From an uncultured Candidatus Saccharibacteria bacterium (GTDB taxonomy: Bacteria; Patescibacteriota; Saccharimonadia; Saccharimonadales; Saccharimonadaceae), in NCBI GenBank assembly GCA_938018005.1, contig CALIJG010000020.1:62001-126000 (forward strand): a DNA stretch of 64,000 nucleotides. The letters are read 5' to 3'. This document shows positions 44,464 through 54,299 of the stretch, in pieces. The notes below the pieces were generated by a model, which ran no database searches, was not told the origin of the DNA, and saw nothing but the letters and a program-made list of their open reading frames with translations. The position numbers and the translations under genes were made by a program. Position 1 is the stretch's first letter. Every line of letters begins with the position of its first letter.

Positions 44464-46316
44464 GTCTTTATTTTAGTGGATCACAAACAGCCTGAAAATA
44501 AGTGAGAGCTCAAGTCTACAGGTTAAGAGAAATAACGATAGGGAAGTGTAGCCTCCCCTCCCGCCCCGAACACTACATATACTCAGCTATAACAGAGGTA
44601 ATTTGCCGCCTGGACAACTATCGTATACACATGATGGCTGCGAATATTTGCGTGTGATTTTGCGCTCATAGGCTTATGTATCGGCCGTTTGTATGCAAGA
44701 TAATTCCACCACAGGCTACAATTTGCTCATATATACCTCTTGTATCTATTCCTTTGCAGAGTAAAGTACACAGCAAAAGCGCAACAGTCAGCAACCAAAA
44801 AGGGCAGGGCAAGGCAGGGGAGTCTGCCACCCTTTCGCCAAAAATTCCCGGCAACCGCCCTACCCCTGTTTCTGCATCATTGCACCAGCCTCTACCACTG
44901 ATAATTTCGTATCTAAGGTACGTTCTCGTGGTATGCTTCGCCTTAGCTGTAGCTCTCTGCTCACCTTCGGTTTCTTCTGTACTTATACTTATTATCCCTC
45001 AGGTTAGCCAAAGAGGTCATACTTGCCCTTGCAGATGCATAACCACTGCTTATAGCAGTAACAGCCAAACAGCATCACACTGCAAGCAAATATACCGAGA
45101 CATTCACAAGCCTACAGCACCAAGTTAGCATACTACACAATATAGCAAGCGATCACGCACAGCAAAGTAGCAGCCAGCAGCAAAGCATAAGCATAAACAT
45201 CAGCGTTAATAGACAAGGGGATGATAAGCTGCAACGTGCTGTAATCTATGCGTGCATAATAATTCACACCCACGCAGCAGTGGGGTAGATGCAAAAGATG
45301 TATCATTAATCATCTTTAGGAGTGTAATATAACTTCGCACAATAATCCTTTTACGATGCATATATAGATCTGACCCCAGATACGGCCCAAATTAAGCTGG
45401 GTTTGGCGGTTATGGGCTTTATGAGCATAAGACGCATATCCGGTATAGATCTTCGATTATTGATCGATCTTGCTTCTTGTTCAGCAGGTTCACTTAAGAT
45501 ATCTGCGCCATCCAATGGGGAGAGTAAGGATAGAGCCGTGGACTTATATGTCCTGCAAAGGTAAAAGTACACGCTTGTTCTATTGGAGGGAACACACGGC
45601 GCATATATTCATGAACATTCGCGTGTGCAAAGTTATGTACATTTGTACGTGTGAGTGTGTCTGATTGCCGCGCAAGGTTTGCAACTTGTCTGTGCAATGG
45701 CTCGATATCAAACAAATGAGCGCGGCTGCAGATCTAGGTATGCGCGCTCTGGTCTCGTATTTGCCTGGCGTCATGCCAGTGCTTGCCCAGACTCCACAGG
45801 CTGTCTGCCGTGTTGCTTTGTTTGACATTTTGTTTGCTTAGTATTTTTGCTATGTTTTCTACCCTGCTTGGATTGACCGAAATTAAAATACTATACAATA
45901 TCATGATTTGACTTTTCTGCAAAAAACATCTCCCCTACTATTTTTTGCATTTTGTTGATTTTGTAGTATAGATATAGTATTTGCATTTTTTATGTTTTGT
46001 TATGTAAAGTGTTGTAAATTTGTTCTTGTTTTGCAGAACAGCTCCCCTGCCCTTTGCTGAGATACGCTGTAGGTATTGACCGCGATCAATTACATACCTT
46101 CAGTAGTTCTTGCACTGTTTCTTTTGTCACGCCGCTCTATTCTCTGGAATATTAATGGAATGGTCTCTAGTATCTTTCTTACACAGCCGTTCCTGGTGCG
46201 GCGCTTGTGATGGATTTAGCCTCACTACAACACCGTGTTCAGTGGAGCAGCTACTTGTTAGAGATATCAAAAATTCTTAACATTAAAAACATAAATGCTC
46301 TATTGTCAATACCCCA
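44464..46316. other. 1.85-kb stretch without convincing genes
   Basis: Frames here are short, lack ribosome sites and do not look like proteins. A minus-strand hairpin followed by TTTTT near 44795-44850 looks like a terminator, suggesting a transcript that enters from the right, from the division cluster. The right part (45800-46060) is AT-rich. The stretch follows ftsQ, where ftsA and ftsZ often lie, and may be a relic or hold an unrecognised RNA. Confidence 0.4.
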
Positions 46317-47243
46317 CTACCGATACGCCGCTCGGCCACTGACGCGGACATCGAGATATTTGGGAGTGATGTGGTGCTGCGCCAGATAGCGAATGGCCCG
46401 GGCGGCATCCTCGCTCTGCAGGCCAGCCGAGCGATCGACCGAGAACTTAACAGGATACTCCACCCCTGTAAACCAAACGTAGATTTGACGAGTTGTGCCA
46501 GCAGGCAGCGTGATTTTTTGGACGGTGAGCTGGTGGCGACGGACTGCGCCAACGACTTTGCCGATGAAGCCGAGAAATTGGTTGCTGGCAACGACTTGGT
46601 TGTTGCGCGTGCCGATACCACTGTCGTCTACTACTTCAATGCTTGGCCGTGGCCCATAAGCGCGGCGAAAGGCGTGGCCCTCAGTATCAACAAAGAGTTG
46701 CTGGCGATTAACCGTCCAGACCACCGCTGCTTGGCGCATAGCAAGAGTGATAGTGCTGCGCCCCAGGCCAGCTTGCTGCGTGGCTGGGAGTACTGCAGCA
46801 ACCTCGGGGCAATCATGCGTCTGGAGATAGGCCGCCAGCCGACTAGTATTGAGCGCAAAGCGAAAACGCTCCAGCGGATGGGCAGTGAGATAGTCGTTGA
46901 TCTTGGCTTGGTAGAGCTGATGATTGCTAGTGAGATTGCCTGCAACAACTGGTGTCGCAATGACGTTATCAAGCGCAAACCACACTGCAGCCAGCAGCCC
47001 CACTACCACTCCAAGCGACAATGCCACATGGCGACGCGTCCGGCGCAAATCATGCGCATGCATACGCGGCGACCGCAGCTGCGCCTTGGGCTCGCCCGCG
47101 CTGGGCACGCGGCTCACTAAGCTACCAGTCAGTGTACGGTTACGCCGGTAGGTGTAGGCGGTGCGTTGGAGCTGCTCTTCCCTCTTGTTTTTGGCAGCTC
47201 GGCGGCGCGCTGGTGGTGGTGTTTGTTTTGTGCGAAAGCCCAT
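46317..47243 (-). CDS. ftsQ: cell division protein FtsQ/DivIB
   Basis: This 308-residue protein starts at ATG 47243 (longer in-frame starts exist but lack a ribosome site). The cytoplasmic N-terminus is basic (residues 1-75), followed by one membrane segment (about 76-98) and an external domain with a POTRA-like region (SNHQLYQAKINDYLTAHPLE) and a beta domain. This is the FtsQ layout. FtsQ links early and late division proteins at the septum. It is the last gene of the minus-strand division cluster. The assignment leans on order and topology, as FtsQ is poorly conserved. Confidence 0.75.
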   Translation of the reverse strand: MGFRTKQTPPPARRRAAKNKREEQLQRTAYTYRRNRTLTGSLVSRVPSAGEPKAQLRSPRMHAHDLRRTRRHVALSLGVVVGLLAAVWFALDNVIATPVVAGNLTSNHQLYQAKINDYLTAHPLERFRFALNTSRLAAYLQTHDCPEVAAVLPATQQAGLGRSTITLAMRQAAVVWTVNRQQLFVDTEGHAFRRAYGPRPSIEVVDDSGIGTRNNQVVASNQFLGFIGKVVGAVRRHQLTVQKITLPAGTTRQIYVWFTGVEYPVKFSVDRSAGLQSEDAARAIRYLAQHHITPKYLDVRVSGRAAYR

Positions 47244-47398
47244 GATGCTACAGGCCATTATACCGTAGATGGTTGGTTGTTGGCAAAGGCTACTGACCAT
47301 CAAACCAGCCAGCCAAATTAATTGATCACTGAGCTCTCAAGTGGTGAAGAACCCCGTCATTTTGACGGAGTGAGACGTGCGTTCTGGTCTTACCTATC

Positions 47399-48550
47399 CT
47401 ACTTCTGACGCCGAGCCGTCTCTACCACCATTTGCGCTACATCGCGGGCAGCGTAGGGACGTGCATAGGTGTGAAGGCGCTGAGCAAGCTGCTGGCGCTG
47501 CGCAGGGTCGCGCATGAGGGTAAGAATGGCTTGGCCAAGGGCATCACTCTGCTCTAGGGCGTCGTCTTGCAAGACCAGCGCAGCCTTGGCTTCGGCATAG
47601 ATGGCAGCATTTTTGCGTTGGTCGCCCAGGTGATGGGCCGGCACCAAGATAGCCGCCTGAGCGAGGCCAGCGAGCTCCTGCGTGAAGGTGGCACTGGCGC
47701 GTGATACTACCACATCGGCTGCACCGAGCAATTGCGCCATATGCTCGAAAACGAAGGGTACGCAGTGAAAATCGGGGTGCTGCGGCGCTTTGGCCTGGGC
47801 GGCATCGTAATTGCCCTTGCCCGCCACCAGATAGACCTGCATGCCAGCAGCCAGTAGGTCATCGGCAGCGCGCAGCACCGCGTGATTGATAATAGCCGAG
47901 CCAAGACCACCACCGGTAGCAACGACTAATGGCTTATGCGGATCAAGCGAGAAGGTCTGCCGTGCCTGCTGCCGCTGAGCCGGAGTGAGCGGACGAAAAT
48001 CAGCGCCAATCGGCACCCCCACATAGCGGCTACGCGATGCTGGATAGTGGTAATGCTTGAGTGGCCAGCCTGTAGCAATCGCTGCTGCCCAGCGTGCCAT
48101 CACGCGGTTAGTCAGGCCAGGGCGAGCATCGGAGTCGTGAATCACTACTGGTACGCGTAGGCAGCGCGCCGCAATGCCAACCGGCAAGCACACAAACCCC
48201 CCCTTGGCAAAGATCACATCTGGCCGCCAGCGCAGCACCAGCCAGAGACTCTGACATACGCCAGCCAGGATCTTAAAGATATCTAGTATATTAGCCAGGA
48301 CGATACTTGGCATAAGCAACTGGCGCACCACACTGAGGTGCTGGTAGCGCCGGAACTTGCCCGCAGCGATTGTCCGCACCCGCACTGGCACTGCAGCGTG
48401 CTGCATAAGCCCGCGCGATTGGCTAGCGAAGGCCTTATCGCAGACGAAGGTCACCTGCACATCGGGCTGGAGGGCTGCGATTTCATTAATGACGGCGACG
48501 ACCGGCGTAACGTGCCCGCCCGATCCACCGCCGACTGCCAGTAGCTTCAT
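47399..48550 (-). CDS. murG: UDP-GlcNAc--lipid I transferase MurG
   Basis: This 383-residue protein starts at ATG 48550 behind GGAGA. It has the N-terminal glycine-rich loop LLAVGGGSGGHVTPVVAV and the C-terminal donor site motif VVSRASATFTQELAGL, both standard for MurG. It adds GlcNAc to lipid I on the inner membrane face, making lipid II. Its start overlaps the end of ftsW by 65 bases, so translation is coupled. Length is normal. The upstream Mur ligases needed to make its substrate are not in this cluster. Confidence 0.92.
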   Translation of the reverse strand: MKLLAVGGGSGGHVTPVVAVINEIAALQPDVQVTFVCDKAFASQSRGLMQHAAVPVRVRTIAAGKFRRYQHLSVVRQLLMPSIVLANILDIFKILAGVCQSLWLVLRWRPDVIFAKGGFVCLPVGIAARCLRVPVVIHDSDARPGLTNRVMARWAAAIATGWPLKHYHYPASRSRYVGVPIGADFRPLTPAQRQQARQTFSLDPHKPLVVATGGGLGSAIINHAVLRAADDLLAAGMQVYLVAGKGNYDAAQAKAPQHPDFHCVPFVFEHMAQLLGAADVVVSRASATFTQELAGLAQAAILVPAHHLGDQRKNAAIYAEAKAALVLQDDALEQSDALGQAILTLMRDPAQRQQLAQRLHTYARPYAARDVAQMVVETARRQK

Positions 48551-49844
48551 GAGAGGTCTCCTTTTCGTTGATTGGTTGGTAAGCTGCCTGGCGTGATAAT
48601 TGGAAGGCCAGACCAAGCGCACCAGCAATAAATACCATACTGGTGCCACCAAAGCTCAGCAATGGCAGCGTAATACCCGTCAGCGGGAAGACTCCAATCA
48701 TCGACGCTACATTTAGCATAACATGTGCGCCCAGCCAGCCAAAGACTCCAGCTACCACCAGGCGCATTGTCATATCAGGCAAACGCTCGGCAATCCTCAG
48801 CAGGCGCAGTAGCAGCGCTGCAAACAGCGCTAGCACGACCACCGCCCCCACAAAGCCAAACGTTTCACCAATAATAGCAAAGACTGAATCATTAATCGCC
48901 TCGGGGAGATAGCCCGTCGCTTGGATACTGTTACCAATGCCCAGGCCAAATAGCCCGCCTGTACCCAGTGCAATCTTCGCATTCTTGATGTGGTAGCCAT
49001 CATCATTACTACTAGTGGCATGGTCATCCCCCTGGAAGAAGGTCGCCACCCGCTCCATGCGGTGCGGCGCAATGACGATAAGCAGCAGCACCAGCGCCAC
49101 GCAGCCCGCCGCTAGGTAAGCCAGCCAGCGCCAGCTCATACCACTCATCACTACCATACATGCCACCATGGCAGTGAGGGCCAGGCCTGTGCCCATATCC
49201 TTTTGCAAAAATATCACGAAAAAGAGCGCTGCACACATCATAATTACCATGGGGATGATCGTCTGATGGAGGTCGTTTATTACCCCCTGACGCATTCGTG
49301 TGCCAAGGAAGAGTGCCATATAGATAAGCATGCCAAACTTCAGCATCTCGGCTGGCTGGAAGCTCCCCAGTGGCCCTAGCGAGAACCAGCGGCACGCCCC
49401 AAGGCTACACTGAGCAATCGCCGAGACATGCAGCATATTGCCAAGGACAAACAGCAGTGCACACAGCACGAAGCCGCTCGCTAGCAGCGTACCCGCCTTC
49501 TGGCGCAGCCACGCAAAGGGTACGAGCGACAACCCCACAAAAGCGCTAATTGACAGCAGCAAGCTCACCGTCTGCTTGATGGCAAAGTAGCCATCGGTGT
49601 AGTAGTTGGTGTTGTGCGCAGAGTTGAGTACATTGGCACGCTGCGGGCCAATGGCATACATTACCACCAAACCCAGCAGCATGAGCAGCCCCACCCAGAG
49701 GATGATCTGATAGTCCGGCCGGTGCAAACGCGGCACAGCGACAGATGGAGCGGAGGTAGTACTACGTTGCTCACGGCGCACTGGCTGAGCCGACCGAGCC
49801 GAAGCCGATCGGTGTGCAGCACGAGTGCGGCGAGCAGCAACCAT
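48486..49844 (-). CDS. ftsW: lipid II polymerase FtsW (SEDS family)
   Basis: This protein has 452 residues from ATG 49844 (GTG at 49862 is possible and would overlap mraY). There are ten membrane helices, and the SEDS motif appears near the end (GVFPLTGITLPLLSFGGTSM). It polymerises glycan strands from lipid II at the division septum with the class B penicillin-binding protein encoded two genes upstream. A charged region of about 50 residues precedes the first helix. RodA is an alternative, but position in the division cluster favours FtsW. Confidence 0.88.
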   Translation of the reverse strand: MVAARRTRAAHRSASARSAQPVRREQRSTTSAPSVAVPRLHRPDYQIILWVGLLMLLGLVVMYAIGPQRANVLNSAHNTNYYTDGYFAIKQTVSLLLSISAFVGLSLVPFAWLRQKAGTLLASGFVLCALLFVLGNMLHVSAIAQCSLGACRWFSLGPLGSFQPAEMLKFGMLIYMALFLGTRMRQGVINDLHQTIIPMVIMMCAALFFVIFLQKDMGTGLALTAMVACMVVMSGMSWRWLAYLAAGCVALVLLLIVIAPHRMERVATFFQGDDHATSSNDDGYHIKNAKIALGTGGLFGLGIGNSIQATGYLPEAINDSVFAIIGETFGFVGAVVVLALFAALLLRLLRIAERLPDMTMRLVVAGVFGWLGAHVMLNVASMIGVFPLTGITLPLLSFGGTSMVFIAGALGLAFQLSRQAAYQPINEKETSHEATGSRRWIGRARYAGRRRH

Positions 49845-49845
49845 T

Positions 49846-50874
49846 CTAGATGTGTCCCCCACCCAGCGCCATCATCAGACCAATAAAGCCTGTCACGCAA
49901 GAGATTACCCAGAAACGCATCGTCACCTTCACCTCTGGCCAACCGACTGCTTGGAAGTGCTGATGAATTGGTGCCGAGATAAACACTTTACGGTGAAAGA
50001 ACTTCTTACTGAGGATTTGAATAAGGCTCGAGCCCGCCTCTACCACAAACAGCACACCAATGACCGGCAGCAAAAACAGCGTATTCGTCAGCATCGCCAC
50101 GACGCCTAGGCTCGTCCCAAAGGCAAAGCTCCCCACATCGCCCATAAAGAACCGTGCTGGATAGATATTAAACCACAGGTAGCTTAGCAGCGCCCCCACT
50201 ACGGTGAAGCAAAAGCCCGCCAGCTGCAAATGCCCCTGCAGCAAAGCAATCACCCCAAAGATGCAATAGCTCACTGCCAGCAGTCCACCAGCCAGGCCAT
50301 CCAGGCCATCACTAATGTTCACCGCATTGCCAGTTGCCACCACCGCAAAGATAAAGAGCGGGACAATCCACGGGCCGAGCTGCCAGTCGCCAAGGTATGG
50401 CACATGCACTGTTGTATAGCCTAGCTTGACGTAGAAGAACCACGCTAGCACCGCCGCCATCACCGCGATCATCGAGAACTTTAGCCAGGCGCGCAAGCCC
50501 GCCGAGCCCGAGCCATCACTGTTGATATTGATCACATCGTCCAGCAGCCCCACTGCCCCACCACCAAGCAGTGCCGCCAGTGGAAGCCAGGTCTGGGCTC
50601 GGTCGAGATTAAACCCCAGCGTCACCACGGCAATGGCCACAATGCCAATCATCCCGGCCATAGTGGGGATATTGCGCGTAAATTTATCGGCATGCAGCTT
50701 GGTAAAGACCGTCAATTCCTCGCCCGTTGTGCTCGCGGCCCGCTGTTTTTTCCAAAACTTATAGCGGTAGGCAAAGTAGGTATAGAGCGGCGTGAGGGCC
50801 ATCGCCAGCAAAAAGGCCGCGACGCTGAGAAGAAATGTCGCGTTGAGCTCGCGAACGAGTGTGGTGAGGTTCAT
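49846..50874 (-). CDS. mraY: phospho-MurNAc-pentapeptide transferase MraY
   Basis: This 342-residue protein starts at ATG 50874, overlapping the preceding TAA (TAATG). It has ten membrane helices and the conserved motifs LLDDVININSD (acidic), NAVNISDGLDGLAGG, and APIHQHFQ near the end. It transfers phospho-MurNAc-pentapeptide to undecaprenyl phosphate, making lipid I. It begins the membrane steps that MurG completes. Length is normal. Confidence 0.95.
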   Translation of the reverse strand: MNLTTLVRELNATFLLSVAAFLLAMALTPLYTYFAYRYKFWKKQRAASTTGEELTVFTKLHADKFTRNIPTMAGMIGIVAIAVVTLGFNLDRAQTWLPLAALLGGGAVGLLDDVININSDGSGSAGLRAWLKFSMIAVMAAVLAWFFYVKLGYTTVHVPYLGDWQLGPWIVPLFIFAVVATGNAVNISDGLDGLAGGLLAVSYCIFGVIALLQGHLQLAGFCFTVVGALLSYLWFNIYPARFFMGDVGSFAFGTSLGVVAMLTNTLFLLPVIGVLFVVEAGSSLIQILSKKFFHRKVFISAPIHQHFQAVGWPEVKVTMRFWVISCVTGFIGLMMALGGGHI

Positions 50875-52628
50875 TATGGTGTGTTTCCTTTCGGCTCGAG
50901 CTTCATATAGTCGAGCAACCAATTAGATATATCCGTGAAAATCGGGTGAGCGTCTCGACCCCCCTGCATATTCAGCCCTTTGCCCGAAACCTCCACCATA
51001 ATAACATACGCTGGTGTTTTGCCAACCTCCCCACCAAAACCGAGGTAGGTACCGATGGTTTGATTCGAAATATACTTGCCGTCTTTGATGGTTTGCGATG
51101 TACCCGTCTTGCCGCCAATGTAGAACCCCGCGCGGTCGCCACCCGCATAAAAGGCCTGGCGCGCTTGGTGTACCATTTCGCGCACGGTGGTAGATGATTG
51201 CGGCTTGATGACATGAGCATACGAAACTTTGCGCGCAGCCTTGGCAAAGGTGCCGTTGTCGTCAATCGTCCCCGCGATGACGGTGGGGCTATAGTACGTC
51301 CCACCATTGATAATCGCGCTAAAGCCGGCCGAGACCTGCAGCATCGTCGCATCCATCCCCTGGCCAAAGGACATATTAGAGTAGCGCACTGCATTGCCCT
51401 GCTGCTGGGTGGGCGATACGATATTACCCTTAGCCTCACCAGCGAGTTCCACTCCCGTCAGCTGCCCAAGGCGAAAGCGCTTGTGAAAGTAATCATACAT
51501 TGTGTCGCGCGCCTGGCGAGTGATGTAGCTGCCATTGCCCAGGCGCTGCGCCACCGTGACCATACCAGTGTTGAGCGACCAATTGAGAGCGTGCTGCATG
51601 GTAATATTGCCCGTCTGGCCCTTGCTAGCATTGCCAATGGTGATATCGTCTACCTTGATGCTGTCGGTGTTGTTGTACGTCGTTTGCGGCGTGATAACCC
51701 CTTTGTCAATGCCTGTTGCCACTGTGAATGTCTTGATGTCGGAGCCCGGTTCGTATGGCGTGGTGATGGTGTTGTTATTGAGTGCGGCGACGCTTTTGAT
51801 CGTCTTGAGGTTGGACGGGTCATAGGTGGGGAGGTTGGCCATGGCTAAGACTTGGCCATTCTGTGGGTTCATCACGACGGCACTGACATCGGTAGCGCCA
51901 CTGCGCTTAGCCCCATCGACAAGCGCTTGCTCGACCCTCGTCTGGATGTTGCGATCGATCGTCAGCACCATGTTGGTCCCATTCTTGGCAGGCTGGTTGA
52001 TGTTTGTCCGGCCAATCGTCAGCGGCACCGAGCGGATATCTGTTACCGTCTTGAGCACGCCGTCCGTGCCACGTAGTTTGTCGTCATTCGCCTGCTCAAA
52101 GCCGTACTTCCCCTTGCCCTCGGCATCAACAAAGCCCAGCACTTGGCTGGCCAGCTGCCCTTCTGGGTAGACGCGCTGGCTCATCGCATCGAAGCCCACC
52201 CCAGCGAGGTTCTCTTTCTTAATAAGTTCAGCCTGCTTGCGGTTCACCTTGGTGGCAAGCACTTGGTAGCGGCTTGGCTTGCGCGTAATGTACTGGCGAA
52301 AGTTCTCACGCACATTGCCACCAGCCACCTGGTTGAGGACCGCTACGATCTTATCTGTATCCGTCACAGCCATCGGGTCGGCCCACACAGTATAGACCGT
52401 CTCGTTCATGACGAGCTTGGCGGGGGTGGTGCCGTCCATAGTGTATATCTCACCGCGCTGGGCGCGCAGACGAAATTGCTTGACTTGCTCGCTATCAGCC
52501 TGCGACACATAGTAGTCATGCTGCAGCACCTGCACATACCCTAGGCGCAACACAAACACCACAAGTAGCCCGCCGAGCACAGTGGCGAGCGCCTGAGCGC
52601 GTGGCGTAGCAAGATGGCGCTGCAGCAT
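50874..52628 (-). CDS. ftsI: class B penicillin-binding protein (FtsI-type)
   Basis: This 584-residue protein has a membrane segment (about residues 13-33), a pedestal domain with LRAQRGEIYTMDGT, and a transpeptidase domain with the motifs SxxK (EPGSDIKTFTVA), SxN (RYSNMSFGQG) and KTG (GGKTGTSQT). It cross-links peptidoglycan at the septum, probably with FtsW. It ends at the mraY start (TAATG). There is no PASTA domain. Penicillin-binding residues are all present. Confidence 0.92.
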   Translation of the reverse strand: MLQRHLATPRAQALATVLGGLLVVFVLRLGYVQVLQHDYYVSQADSEQVKQFRLRAQRGEIYTMDGTTPAKLVMNETVYTVWADPMAVTDTDKIVAVLNQVAGGNVRENFRQYITRKPSRYQVLATKVNRKQAELIKKENLAGVGFDAMSQRVYPEGQLASQVLGFVDAEGKGKYGFEQANDDKLRGTDGVLKTVTDIRSVPLTIGRTNINQPAKNGTNMVLTIDRNIQTRVEQALVDGAKRSGATDVSAVVMNPQNGQVLAMANLPTYDPSNLKTIKSVAALNNNTITTPYEPGSDIKTFTVATGIDKGVITPQTTYNNTDSIKVDDITIGNASKGQTGNITMQHALNWSLNTGMVTVAQRLGNGSYITRQARDTMYDYFHKRFRLGQLTGVELAGEAKGNIVSPTQQQGNAVRYSNMSFGQGMDATMLQVSAGFSAIINGGTYYSPTVIAGTIDDNGTFAKAARKVSYAHVIKPQSSTTVREMVHQARQAFYAGGDRAGFYIGGKTGTSQTIKDGKYISNQTIGTYLGFGGEVGKTPAYVIMVEVSGKGLNMQGGRDAHPIFTDISNWLLDYMKLEPKGNTP

Positions 52629-52631
52629 GGG

Positions 52632-52985
52632 CTACTCGCTGGCGTACGCTGTATTGGCTGGTGTTGTCATTGTTTTGGCCACACTACTACCCTGCACTTC
52701 CTTAAGGGCAGTCAGGCGGGCATTATCGACCTCCAGGTCTTTCTTTTGCTCGCTGAGAGCAGAGATCTTGTCGTCGATCTTGCTGGCCTCGTAGCCATAG
52801 CTGACTGTATGCGTTGCCTGCGCCAGATATATCAAGCCAAGGATGGTGATAAGGAGGGCAATCAGCACTGTGTGGGTGATTGGCCCAAGTTTGATAGCCG
52901 AAGCAAAAGCAACGGTGTTACGGTTGCGCTTCCAGGTGCTCTGGCGTCGACTATTAAATTGCATTGTCCGTGTGTAGGTTGTCAT
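52632..52985 (-). CDS. ftsL: FtsL-like division protein
   Basis: This 117-residue protein, from ATG 52985 (a second ATG at 52964), has a short basic N-terminus, one membrane segment (about residues 37-57) and an external coiled-coil-type helix (YEASKIDDKISALSEQKKDL). This is the FtsL layout, and it lies in the usual place between rsmH and ftsI. FtsL bridges FtsQ/FtsB and FtsW/FtsI. No ribosome site is clear at either ATG. Sequence similarity alone would not identify it; gene order does. Confidence 0.7.
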   Translation of the reverse strand: MTTYTRTMQFNSRRQSTWKRNRNTVAFASAIKLGPITHTVLIALLITILGLIYLAQATHTVSYGYEASKIDDKISALSEQKKDLEVDNARLTALKEVQGSSVAKTMTTPANTAYASE

Positions 52986-53085
52986 TGTGGTGGTGTTTGT
53001 GTTGTTTAGCGTTGGTATGGGGTCGTTTCTAGGTCTAAGTGGGGCGGATAGCGCGCCGCCCCAGCGCGAGGTCTTAGGCCAAGGG

Positions 53086-53154
53086 CTATTTGCCGTGGCG
53101 GACCAATACGGTTGTCGTGATTGATTGATTTTGTACGGGGATACGAACTGGCAT
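53086..53154 (-). CDS. 22-residue leader-type peptide between rsmH and ftsL
   Basis: A frame reads MPVRIPVQNQSITTTVLVRH then GK and a stop, behind AAAAGGAGT seven bases before its ATG. A hairpin follows (GGGGCGG/CCGCCCC within 53041-53063). The peptide plus hairpin may form an attenuator that sets expression of ftsL and the genes after it. The peptide is not recognised. Confidence 0.35.
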   Translation of the reverse strand: MPVRIPVQNQSITTTVLVRHGK

Positions 53155-53178
53155 GTCCCTACTCCTTTTTTTGTTTTT

Positions 53179-54069
53179 TTATATTTTTGCGGCGGCTCGC
53201 AGCTTGGCGCTGCGGGCACGCGGATTGTAAGCATCGTCATGGCTGCCCGCGATAGGCTTCTTGGTGAGGATGCGCAGCTCGGCCTCGTAGCCTGCCTGGC
53301 GCTGCTCCGCGAAGAAGCGCTTGACGAGCCGATCCTCGAGGCTATGGAAGCTAATCACTCCCACCCGTCCACCAGTGCGCAGCAAGGCTGGCACCAGCTG
53401 GAGCGTCTGCTCTACCTGCGTCAATTCATCATTGACGGCAATGCGGACTGCCTGAAAGGTACGCGTGGCTGGATGGGTCTTGCCCCGCTTGCCACGGGTA
53501 GCGTGCTCGATGACGCTAGCGAGTTCTCCAGTATTCGACAGTGGCCGGGCCGCGCAAATAGCAGCAGCATAGCGCCGTGCTATCGCCGGCGGTTCTTCGC
53601 CGTAGCGGGCGATCAGTCGGGCAAGCTCTGCCTCTGCCATGTGGTTGACAATCTGCTCGGCAGTCATCGCCTGGCGTTGATCCATCCGCATATCAAGCGG
53701 GCCAGTGTGTGTAAAGGAAAACCCTCGGTCAGCTCGATCGAGCTGCGGTGACGACACCCCCAAATCCAGTAGCAATAAATCAAATTGCTCGCCCTCGCGA
53801 ACCAACTGCTGTGCTGCCTGCAAAAAATCACAATGCATCAGTCGTGCGCCCTGCCCTGCCAAGCTACCAAGCTGCGACAAAGCATACTGGTCGCGATCGA
53901 CCAAACACGCCGTGGTATACGTCTGGGTCTGCTCGAGAATCGCTGTGGCATGGCCGCCATACCCCGCCGTCAGGTCGAGATAGCGCTCACCTGGGCGTGG
54001 CTGGAGCTGGGCCAACACTGCCTCCAGCAATACCGGAACATGAAGTGGTGGATGTGCTTTGATACTCAT
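53179..54069 (-). CDS. rsmH: 16S rRNA (cytosine1402-N4)-methyltransferase RsmH
   Basis: This 296-residue protein begins with HVPVLLEAVL and the SAM motif YLDLTAGYGGHATAIL, and has DLGVSSPQLDRADRGFSF and VGVISFHSLEDRLVKRFF, the standard RsmH motifs. It methylates N4 of C1402 in 16S rRNA at the decoding site. Its place after mraZ is typical of division clusters. Unusually, it is separated from mraZ by 627 bases that contain a structured element on the opposite strand. Confidence 0.96.
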   Translation of the reverse strand: MSIKAHPPLHVPVLLEAVLAQLQPRPGERYLDLTAGYGGHATAILEQTQTYTTACLVDRDQYALSQLGSLAGQGARLMHCDFLQAAQQLVREGEQFDLLLLDLGVSSPQLDRADRGFSFTHTGPLDMRMDQRQAMTAEQIVNHMAEAELARLIARYGEEPPAIARRYAAAICAARPLSNTGELASVIEHATRGKRGKTHPATRTFQAVRIAVNDELTQVEQTLQLVPALLRTGGRVGVISFHSLEDRLVKRFFAEQRQAGYEAELRILTKKPIAGSHDDAYNPRARSAKLRAAAKI

Positions 54070-54216
54070 ACGTTTCTTATGGTAGCATAATATTGCTTTC
54101 CTCCCCTACTGGTCGTGGCCTATTTAGCCAAAGAACAACAGAGAAACCGATACTAAGCTCGCTAGCTATACGCCGTCTCACGCCTTGCCTCACCACCTCC
54201 TGCGCTCGGGATCGCT

Positions 54217-54299
54217 ATAAGGGTCAACATCTCCCAGATGTTGACCTCTTGCGCTGGGCTGATAATCCGTTATTGCAACGGATTATCACACTCCCTCGG
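54217..54299 (+). ncRNA. structured two-hairpin element, copy A
   Basis: Hairpin 1 (54222-54246) has an 11-bp stem and a 3-nt loop. A 16-nt linker, CTCTTGCGCTGGGCTG, follows. Hairpin 2 (54262-54286) has loop ATTGC, and the element ends CACACTCC-C-TCGG. Copy B at 60563-60645 on the minus strand has the same length (83 nt), the same linker, the same loop and ends, but different stem bases that keep pairing. It is antisense within the mraZ-rsmH gap. Confidence 0.6.

Noticed and set aside
44676..45128. 150-residue plus-strand frame
   Set aside because: Its sequence overlaps a minus-strand terminator-like hairpin, and it shows no protein-like pattern besides one hydrophobic stretch.
52986..53178. 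A third copy of the two-hairpin RNA element (CCCAGCGCGAGGTC resembles the linker)
   Set aside because: Only part of the linker matches; the hairpins, loop ATTGC and end motifs are absent.
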